Assembly (NCBI GenBank): GCA_003819755.1
Contig: RPQK01000001.1
Span: 1 to 36,704, forward strand
Source: Acidobacteriota bacterium
Lineage (GTDB): Bacteria > Acidobacteriota > UBA6911 > RPQK01
Direction: 5' to 3'
DNA: 36,704 nt
The stretch's first letter is position 1, and each line of letters starts with the position of its first letter. The position numbers and the translations under genes are program-made. Positions 30,571-36,704 of the stretch are shown here, one piece after another. Below the pieces are notes generated by a model. That model had not been told where the DNA came from, ran no database searches, and saw nothing but the letters and a program-made list of their open reading frames with translations.

Positions 30571-31731
30571 ATGAGGTGGGGAAGAATTCGCGAAATCATC
30601 ATCAAGGAGCTCCGCCAGGCACTCAGGGAGCCGAGGATGAGAGTCCTGCTTTTTGTCCCGCCGGTTGTGCAGCTCCTCGTGTTCGGTTTTGCTGTGAACC
30701 TCGACGTCGGCGAGAGCCAGATAGGCTGGATGGATTCGGACGGGACCCCTGCCAGCCGCGATTTGCTGGCGGCCTTTGACGGCTCCCCCTACTTTCACGT
30801 CACCGCAGTTCCTGCTTCGGATGCTGAGGTGCAGCATCTGCTGGATGAAGGATCGGTCCGCGCGGTGATCCGCGTGCTGCCTGGTTTCGGGCGCGAGCTT
30901 TCTCGAGGAGAAACGACGACCGTCCAGATCCTGGTTGATGGAAGCAATTCGAACACCGCGGCGATCGTTTCAAGCTATGCCGGCCAGGTCGCTAGCGCGT
31001 ACGGACGAAAGGCCATGCAGGAGCAGTTGCGCGACCGGCTGGCCGCCAATGCTCACATAAACCCCAATCCGGTGCGCATGACCGCCCCGGGCCTGGATAT
31101 ACGCAGTCGCGTCTGGTTCAATCCGAGCCTTTACAGCCGGTACTACTTCGTCCCTGGTGTCGTGGTCAACATCGTCGCGCTCGTGACGATCATGCTGACC
31201 GCCATGAGTATCGTGCGAGAGAAAGAGATCGGGACGATGGAGCAACTGATGGTCACTCCGATTCGCCCGGCCGAGCTGATGGTGGGTAAGCTTCTGCCGT
31301 TCGGCATGATTGGGATTCTGGAAGTGATCCTGGTGACGCTCGGCGCCCTTCTCGTGTTCGGAGTCCCCTTCCGGGGGAATCCGTTGGTTCTTCTGGCCTC
31401 ATCCTTGCTTTTTTTGCTGACCACTCTTGGGATCGGGCTTTTTCTGTCGACGATCTCCGAGACTCAGCAGCAGGCGATGATGATCTCGTTTTTCTTCTTC
31501 ATGCCGGCGTTCATGCTGAGCGGCTTCGCTTTTCCAATACGGAACATGCCGCTGCCGGTGCAGTATCTCACCTATCTGAACCCGGTGCGTTACATGATCG
31601 AAATTGTCCGAGACGTCTTTCTTAAAGGCGGCGGGGTTGCAGTATTGTGGCCGCAGATGTTGACGCTGCTGGTCTACGGGCTGGCCATCCTCAGCTTCAG
31701 CGCGCTGAGGTTTCATAAGAGGCTGGATTAG
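30571..31731 (+). CDS. ABC-2 type permease (YbhR-like)
   Basis: A 386-residue permease of the same build as the preceding one (about 30% alike by eye): an N-terminal span near 25-45, a periplasmic domain with VQILVDGSNSNTAAIVSSYA, then five spans. The VREKEIGTMEQLMVTPIRPA loop and YLTYLNPVRYMIEIVRDVFL are shared with YbhR. It is the last gene of the efflux operon; a family-1 hairpin (31738-31803) directly follows its stop. Confidence 0.93.
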   Translation: MRWGRIREIIIKELRQALREPRMRVLLFVPPVVQLLVFGFAVNLDVGESQIGWMDSDGTPASRDLLAAFDGSPYFHVTAVPASDAEVQHLLDEGSVRAVIRVLPGFGRELSRGETTTVQILVDGSNSNTAAIVSSYAGQVASAYGRKAMQEQLRDRLAANAHINPNPVRMTAPGLDIRSRVWFNPSLYSRYYFVPGVVVNIVALVTIMLTAMSIVREKEIGTMEQLMVTPIRPAELMVGKLLPFGMIGILEVILVTLGALLVFGVPFRGNPLVLLASSLLFLLTTLGIGLFLSTISETQQQAMMISFFFFMPAFMLSGFAFPIRNMPLPVQYLTYLNPVRYMIEIVRDVFLKGGGVAVLWPQMLTLLVYGLAILSFSALRFHKRLD

Positions 31732-31737
31732 CGAGGT

Positions 31738-31803
31738 CCGTCCACGAACCAACACGAACAAAGACACTTTTGTTCGTGTTCGTTCGTGTTGGTTCGTGGA
31801 CGG
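31738..31803. repeat. Palindromic hairpin repeat, family 1, copy D
   Basis: Left arm CCGTCCACGAACCAACACG and right arm CGTGTTGGTTCGTGGACGG are exact complements at the outer part; the right arm has one extra 8-base CGTTCGTG-type unit, so the middle is asymmetric. It lies between the convergent ends of the efflux operon (31731) and the DUF4340 gene (31818), where a two-way terminator is expected. Confidence 0.85.
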
Positions 31804-31817
31804 AAACCCCGTTCCTA

Positions 31818-33038
31818 CTACAAATCCTTGCTCCTCGGCCGCAGTTTGGTAAAGTCGGCGCCGGAGATCACGTAATACCAGTCGGCAAAACGGTGGGATA
31901 GCTCGCGGGCCAGCCTGTTCCCGGTGACCCTGACCTTAGAGGGATCGCCGTCGTTGTAGAGCGAAGCTCTGTCGTCGTTATAGCTGACCGTTATGAACAG
32001 GTACCGTCGCTCGGCCGTCTTGTCGTCTGCGGCGGCGCCTGGTGTCCCGGGGGCCACTTCGCCGAACCGCAGTGTGTAAATGAGTCCCTTGTCGGTTTCG
32101 ACGATCAACTCTCCCTCGTTCGACAGAAGCTGGCCGGTAGGAGTTACGAAGAACCCTTTCTGCCGGAGCGACATTATGCTGTCGACCGAAAGCTGTATCC
32201 CTTCCTGAGCGCGCAGGTCCTGTGTCAGTGCCGGAGGCTTCGGTTGGACGTTGACGATTCGCAGGGTATCGAGGGCGGCGGTCACGGCGTCCAGGGTGGC
32301 TTTCTTGGCAGCCCGGCCGCTGACCGTCCACTTGTCTTTGTCCTTGGTCAGAACCGTCCGTTCGACGTTATCAAGCTGTCCGAGCTGTTCGTTGATCGAG
32401 TAACTATTGACGGTGATCTTCCGAATCTCTGGGGCGGTCAGCTTAAGGAGATCGGTCTCGATCCAGTCCTCGAAACTGACGGATGGGTCGGCCTCGGTCT
32501 TAACCGCGTAGGTTCGCTTCTGCCCCGGAACCCGGATGTATCGATAGCCCGCTTTTCCTTCTACCGGCTTTCCGAGGACGAAATCCGCCAATACGCCGCC
32601 CTTGTCGTCGCGCAGCGTCACCCGCTTGCCTCGCCCGGTCAGGCTGGTGGCCTTCTGATCAAGCGGATCGATAACTCCGAGAGAGGTGTGATCCGCGACG
32701 GAATCGGAGCGGACCGATTCCTTTTTCAGATCCATCAACGCCGCGGCGGTTTTGGCCAGACGCTCCTGGGCGTCGGCTGGGTAATTAAAGTGGGAAGGGA
32801 GGCTCCACCGGCGATTACGAAATTCGACCTTAAAAGGACGCGCGGTCGCGGTGGCCTCGTCATAGGCGACCACTTCGAGCGCCTTGCAGGCGAGCGGGTC
32901 CGTGAAGCTCGGGTAAAAGTCCTGTCCCTGGTCGTCGAACAGGTTGTGAGTGGTACTCTCAGGCTGAACCAAGGCAGCGGTGATGGCGAGGCCCACCGCT
33001 ATCACTAGAAAAACCAGAGTTACAATTTTCTCGCGCAT
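31818..33038 (-). CDS. DUF4340 protein of the Gld-type ABC cluster
   Basis: A 406-residue protein with an N-terminal membrane anchor (residues 5-24, IVTLVFLVIAVGLAITAALV) and a repeated beta-rich body exposed to the periplasm. WSLPSHFNYPADAQERLAKT, LRDDKGGVLADFVLGKPVEG and TWTVSGR-like KWTVSGRAAKKATLDAV are the repeat blocks typical of DUF4340. Its usual neighbours are a Gld-type ATPase and a GldF/GldG protein, as here. The function is unknown. The GldFG stop is 43 bases upstream of this start, with a half copy of the family-1 repeat between. Confidence 0.85.
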   Translation of the reverse strand: MREKIVTLVFLVIAVGLAITAALVQPESTTHNLFDDQGQDFYPSFTDPLACKALEVVAYDEATATARPFKVEFRNRRWSLPSHFNYPADAQERLAKTAAALMDLKKESVRSDSVADHTSLGVIDPLDQKATSLTGRGKRVTLRDDKGGVLADFVLGKPVEGKAGYRYIRVPGQKRTYAVKTEADPSVSFEDWIETDLLKLTAPEIRKITVNSYSINEQLGQLDNVERTVLTKDKDKWTVSGRAAKKATLDAVTAALDTLRIVNVQPKPPALTQDLRAQEGIQLSVDSIMSLRQKGFFVTPTGQLLSNEGELIVETDKGLIYTLRFGEVAPGTPGAAADDKTAERRYLFITVSYNDDRASLYNDGDPSKVRVTGNRLARELSHRFADWYYVISGADFTKLRPRSKDL

Positions 33039-33054
33039 ATCAATTTAGCTTCTA

Positions 33055-33068
33055 TTGGTTCGTGGATA
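33055..33068. repeat. Half copy of the family-1 repeat
   Basis: TTGGTTCGTGGATA matches the right arm of copies C and D exactly, but no left arm is found nearby. It lies in the 43-base gap between the DUF4340 start (33038) and the GldFG stop (33082). It looks like a decayed copy that lost one arm. Confidence 0.6.
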
Positions 33069-33081
33069 GAACCTCATTCCT

Positions 33082-35721
33082 CTACTCTTGCGGCACGGCG
33101 CCGTGGCTCAGCAGCCGTCGCTCACTGACGCCAATCCTTTCACTTCTCAGTCTTTTCAGAGAGAAAAGCAAGAACAGGGAGAAAGCCGGGATAGGAGGCA
33201 GGGCGACAGCCAGGAGCTTGATCATGTTTTGAATGCCGCGAACGGCGGCCTCCATGTTGGCACGGCTGTCCTCGATCTGGCGCTGCTTCTCGTCTTCGAT
33301 ATTGGCGCGGGAGACAGTCAAGCGGCGGTTCTCGACGGACTGCAGATTGTTAATCATGATGTCTCGAGTCTGCTCATCGAGATCCGGTCGCCGCCGCAAA
33401 TCCTCGACCGCACGGTCCAGCCGCTTCTGGGCTTCATCGAGCCGTTTGGAAGCTGTGGATTCGGCTAAGCGTGTCTCCTTAAGGCGCTGCTCTTCGTAGA
33501 CGCGGGTCTTCGCCTCCACTGCCTCAAGCGTGCGGTGCCGAGGCCGGCGTTTGCGGAGAGCGATGAATGACTGATCGCCCACGAGGTAATCGACTGCGTT
33601 CAACATGAAGGTCACGTTGTCGAAATTCAGGTTTTCGATCCCTCGCTTGCGCAACTCAAAAAACTGCTCACCCAGAAGGTCGCAGTCCGCGACCACCACC
33701 GCTTTGACCGGCTTTGACCCGCTTCCTTCGACTCTCGCCGCAAGGACATGGTTCCCCTTGTCCGGCTCATGGCTGACCCCTTGCGCCAGGCTGATGCCGA
33801 AGAACGACTGCTGGACCAGGCGATTCCAGGGAACCAGCCCGGAGGCGGTGCCCGTCTGGAGGAGCGGGAAGAATTTGGTCTTTGCCGACCCGCTCGGGAC
33901 GACGGTGCCTGGGTAAATCAGGACCACCTCCTGCAGGCTCGAGGCAATCGATTCGGAGGCGTTGAACGCGGCTTTGGCGCCGTTCCCGCTACCGACGAAA
34001 ACGACCTCAGGTGGTAGGTTCGAGAGTTGGGGATGGGGATTGTACTTGTCCCAACTGATGTCGCCGGTCGGCCACGAAACTCCCAGCAGCTCCAGCAGAG
34101 GAGTCACATCGGTGCGGGTTTTGGGCGGCGCCTGCTGGAAAGGACTCGAGGGAACGTCCTGCGGCGACGAATCGATGCTGAATGCGGGAAGCGGATCCAC
34201 CAGGAGCAGGACTGGCCTGCCCTGCTTCACGTAGGCGATCAGCCGGTCGAGTTGAGGCGGTGTCAGAGTGTGGGGCAACACCACGAGCATCGCGTCCACA
34301 TTGGTCGGGTAGTCAGTATCTGCCTGGACTTGGGTGACCTCGTACTGTTTCCTCAACTCGGCGAGGATCGGCCACTCGTTGTCCTGCCGGTTGGTTTTGA
34401 AGTCGAAGCCTCCGAAAAGCTTTACTCCGGTATTCAGCACTCCGACCTGTTTGCGTTCGGTTTTCGAGACCACTCGAATCGAGCGCATGAGTTCGTATTC
34501 GACCGGCAGCCCTCGATCGAAAAAGGGAATAACGAATTCTTCAGAGCCGCAGGTAAAGGCGACTCCGAGGAAGATTTCGCGGGGCGCTCCCACCGTTTCC
34601 TCGGTGACTGGAACGGCGCTTGCTCGAATGCTGAAGCGTTCTTGAGCTTCCCGAGCCTCGGCAGAGTACTTCTCGGTCTCATAGATCTTCTTGTGGACTG
34701 CCTCTCCGCCGATCTCGTCGAACTCCCGTAACATTCGGACCAGGTTAGCCCTCACCTGCATGTAGGACCGGGGAACCTGGGGGCTGAGATAAGCCTCAAT
34801 GATCACCGGCTTCCCGGGGTCGAGTTTCTTGAGCAGGTTGACGGTATCGGGGGACAAGGAATGGACCTTTTCAGAGGTCACATCAATCCGGCTGGTTAAG
34901 TGGGCACCGAGCAGGCTGATGCTCGCCACTATAACGAGCAGGCAAAGGCCGCGAACCAGGTAGTGAATGCCGAGATTCGGACTGCGCCGGCCCGTCGGCC
35001 AGTGGCGCCGGCCTAGAAGCCCGATGTTCAAGTAAAGAAAGGCAGCGGCGAAACTCAGGAAATACAGCAGGGCGGCCGGCGTGACAATGCCGGCTGCGAG
35101 ATCCTGGAACTGTTCCGCCATTGATAACCGCTGGGCCAGGTTCTGCCACTCTCCACTCAGGATGACGCCTGCGTGATGAATGAAAACCGGGACCGCGCAG
35201 AAAAGAGCGCCGAGGATGAAAGCTACCGTGAGATTGTCTGTGAGCAGGGAAGCGAAAAGGCCCAGCGAGAGCAGGGCGGCCCCCATCAGCCAGTAACCGA
35301 GATAGGTGGATGCGAGCATTCCCAGGTCCGGATTGCCGAGCCAGAAAAGAACGATCACATTACTCAAGGAAAACAGTAAAGCGACCGTGTAAATGGCGAG
35401 CGCAGCCAGGTACTTGCCCAGGACGATGTCGACATCCGACGCGGGAAGAGTCAGAACCAGCTCGTCCGTGCCGTAGCGCTTTTCCTCCGCCCACAGGCTC
35501 ATGGTAATTGCAGGAACCAGGAAGACCAGAAGATACGGGAAAAACCGGTTCAGCTGGTCGAGATTCGCCAGGTTCGCCGCAAAGAAGTCCTCTTGCCAGA
35601 AAGCGGCAATAGCGCTCAGAAACACGAAGATCGTGATAAAGACATATCCAGTGGGGCTGCTGAAGTACCCGAGAAGCTCCCTTTTGAATATTGCTGAAAC
35701 AACACGTCCTCTCATGGACAC
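33082..35721 (-). CDS. GldF-GldG fusion: ABC-2 permease joined to periplasmic auxiliary domain
   Basis: An 879-residue protein that joins two gliding-motility-type ABC parts. Residues 1-237 form the GldF-like ABC-2 permease with about six spans (SSPTGYVFITIFVFLSAIAA, FPYLLVFLVPAITMSLWAEE and others); WAEEKRYGTDELVLTLP (77-93) is the permease coupling segment. A seventh span is at 255-274. GldG begins at RIDVTSEKVHSLSPDTVNLL and fills the middle (about 280-700). A long coiled coil follows (about 725-835), then a last span near 840-862. In Bacteroidetes GldF and GldG are separate. The start overlaps the ATPase gene by 10 bases. The exported substrate is unknown; gliding is not implied by these genes alone. 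Confidence 0.9.
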   Translation of the reverse strand: MSMRGRVVSAIFKRELLGYFSSPTGYVFITIFVFLSAIAAFWQEDFFAANLANLDQLNRFFPYLLVFLVPAITMSLWAEEKRYGTDELVLTLPASDVDIVLGKYLAALAIYTVALLFSLSNVIVLFWLGNPDLGMLASTYLGYWLMGAALLSLGLFASLLTDNLTVAFILGALFCAVPVFIHHAGVILSGEWQNLAQRLSMAEQFQDLAAGIVTPAALLYFLSFAAAFLYLNIGLLGRRHWPTGRRSPNLGIHYLVRGLCLLVIVASISLLGAHLTSRIDVTSEKVHSLSPDTVNLLKKLDPGKPVIIEAYLSPQVPRSYMQVRANLVRMLREFDEIGGEAVHKKIYETEKYSAEAREAQERFSIRASAVPVTEETVGAPREIFLGVAFTCGSEEFVIPFFDRGLPVEYELMRSIRVVSKTERKQVGVLNTGVKLFGGFDFKTNRQDNEWPILAELRKQYEVTQVQADTDYPTNVDAMLVVLPHTLTPPQLDRLIAYVKQGRPVLLLVDPLPAFSIDSSPQDVPSSPFQQAPPKTRTDVTPLLELLGVSWPTGDISWDKYNPHPQLSNLPPEVVFVGSGNGAKAAFNASESIASSLQEVVLIYPGTVVPSGSAKTKFFPLLQTGTASGLVPWNRLVQQSFFGISLAQGVSHEPDKGNHVLAARVEGSGSKPVKAVVVADCDLLGEQFFELRKRGIENLNFDNVTFMLNAVDYLVGDQSFIALRKRRPRHRTLEAVEAKTRVYEEQRLKETRLAESTASKRLDEAQKRLDRAVEDLRRRPDLDEQTRDIMINNLQSVENRRLTVSRANIEDEKQRQIEDSRANMEAAVRGIQNMIKLLAVALPPIPAFSLFLLFSLKRLRSERIGVSERRLLSHGAVPQE

Positions 35722-36470
35722 TCCTCCGCAACGGGTTCAGTTAACGGTTGGTTCACAGTCGGAAGACTGCCGGTCAAACGGTAGAAGGCAGCTTCCAGAG
35801 TACGGTCGCCGGCAAGCATAGCATCCCGAGTACCGTCGAAAACGATGCGGCCCTCGTGAATCAGGATTACATGATCGGCCACCGCCTCAACCTCCTGAAG
35901 GATGTGGGTTGAAAGCAGAACACTCTTGGTCTTACCCAGCTCCCGGATAAGGTTGCGCACTTCGCGAATCTGGTTCGGATCGAGGCCGCTGGTCGGCTCG
36001 TCGAGAATCAGGATGTCCGGATCGTGCAGCAAAGCCTGAGCCATGCCGACCCTTTGCCGATAGCCCCTCGAAAGCTTTCTGATGCTTTTGTGGAGCACCG
36101 GCTCCAGGGAGCACTGAGCGACGACGGTATCTATCCGATTTCTGACCGCACCGCTCGTCAAGCCGCGGGCTTGTCCCAAAAACTTCAGAAGCGCCAGGGG
36201 GGTCATCTCGGGATAAAGAGGGCCGTTCTCAGGCAGGTAGCCGACTCGGGCGGCGAGCTCGATCCGCTTCTTGGAGACATCCATCCCCGCCAGGCGGGCG
36301 GTCCCTTCGCTGGGGGACTGGTAACCGGTGAGGATTCGCATGGTGGTTGTCTTGCCCGCGCCGTTGGGGCCGACAAAGGCCGCTACCTGACCGGGAGGGA
36401 CTCCGAAGCTGACGTTCTGAATAGCTATGAACGCGCCATAGAATTTGGACAGACAGGAGGCCTCGATCAT
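35712..36470 (-). CDS. GldA-like ABC transporter ATPase
   Basis: A 252-residue ATPase when started at ATG 36470 (MIEASCLSKFYGAFIAIQNV). Walker A GPNGAGKT is at 34-41, signature LSRGY at 133-137 (the SRGY/SKGY form of GldA and related ATPases), Walker B ILILDE at 153-158 and switch H189. All motifs are intact, unlike the efflux ATPases. The frame is open to a TTG at 36563 (an extra 31 residues) with another ATG at 36494, but the extra residues lack family resemblance and no ribosome site decides. It overlaps the GldFG start by 10 bases and heads the operon. Confidence 0.93.
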   Translation of the reverse strand: MIEASCLSKFYGAFIAIQNVSFGVPPGQVAAFVGPNGAGKTTTMRILTGYQSPSEGTARLAGMDVSKKRIELAARVGYLPENGPLYPEMTPLALLKFLGQARGLTSGAVRNRIDTVVAQCSLEPVLHKSIRKLSRGYRQRVGMAQALLHDPDILILDEPTSGLDPNQIREVRNLIRELGKTKSVLLSTHILQEVEAVADHVILIHEGRIVFDGTRDAMLAGDRTLEAAFYRLTGSLPTVNQPLTEPVAEECP

Positions 36471-36621
36471 TAGTTCTGGGTGTATGGAATCCATAAAACT
36501 GAATATGGTAGCAGAAGTGTGAAGAGATGCGAGAAGCAGGTTGGGTGTGGGGCTTTCTTTCAACCGGCTTTTGTCAGATGTTCGAGGGTGGCGCCACGCG
36601 TGCTCTGAAGTGTGCTGATCA

Positions 36622-36666
36622 GAATATCGAATATCGAATATCGAATATCGAATGTCGAATGTCGAA
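36622..36666. repeat. Heptamer tandem repeat
   Basis: Four copies of GAATATC (36622-36649) are followed by two of GAATGTC (36650-36663) and GAA. It lies upstream of the GldA-like ATPase gene in the gap reaching the end of the window, where no gene is visible. With a 7-base unit it is not a CRISPR. Arrays of this type are prone to length change. Confidence 0.9.
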
Positions 36667-36704
36667 GGAAGGGAAGCCTCTCATCTGAACGCTGTCATCG
36701 ACGA

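Noticed and set aside
33082..36470. Gliding-motility locus
   Set aside because: Only Gld-type ABC parts are present; no gldK-N or spr genes are visible, so motility cannot be claimed.
36622..36666. Possible CRISPR array
   Set aside because: The unit is 7 bases with no spacers and no cas genes nearby.

Overview
The window looks like a chromosomal piece of an acidobacterium. The main clue is the secreted protein at 18371-19876, which has the layout of the VWFA-related domain known chiefly from Acidobacteriota (TIGR03436). Supporting clues are the GC-rich coding sequence, a CBM9-like protein, Gld-type ABC genes, and several dispersed intergenic palindrome families. The assignment is an inference from gene content; no 16S rRNA or tRNA gene is visible.

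Region 1 (1-2072) has a partial HD-domain hydrolase and hypoxanthine phosphoribosyltransferase on the minus strand, then a plus-strand SAM methyltransferase that ends at a perfect 50-bp-arm hairpin. Region 2 (2082-14703) is one long minus-strand information-processing block. Read in the direction of transcription it is rpsA, an IHF/HU-type protein, a HIT protein, a gene-free gap, dnaA, dnaN, gyrB, gyrA, a TPR protein, a one-membrane-span protein and rpsU. recF is absent from its usual place between dnaN and gyrB. DnaA-box-like sites lie upstream of dnaA and between dnaA and dnaN. Region 3 (15099-17765) is a plus-strand translation-termination cluster (rpmE, prfA, prmC) followed by a HINT-type HIT protein. 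Region 4 (17819-23859) holds folE, the VWFA protein, a minus-strand pair (a DUF374-type acyltransferase and prephenate dehydrogenase), a CBM9-like protein, RNase HII and protein-isoaspartate methyltransferase.

Region 5 (23900-31731) is a drug-efflux operon. It has a TetR regulator, a TolC-family outer-membrane channel, a HlyD-type adaptor, two ABC ATPases and two ABC-2 permeases. This resembles the E. coli cecR-ybhGFSR system, but the two ATPase domains of YbhF are separate genes and a dedicated outer-membrane channel is included. The two ATPases are degenerate in complementary ways, which predicts one working and one impaired ATP site. Region 6 (31818-36470) is a minus-strand Gld-type ABC operon: an ATPase, a GldF-GldG fusion of 879 residues, and a DUF4340 protein.

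The most unusual feature is the amount of palindromic DNA between, and sometimes inside, genes. There are four hairpins of one family (TTATCCACGAAC-type core) plus a half copy. A 340-bp nested palindrome sits between tetR and the channel gene and appears to have replaced that gene's original start. Four further unrelated repeat families appear as inverted or tandem arrays. Two genes have ends that run into such repeats.
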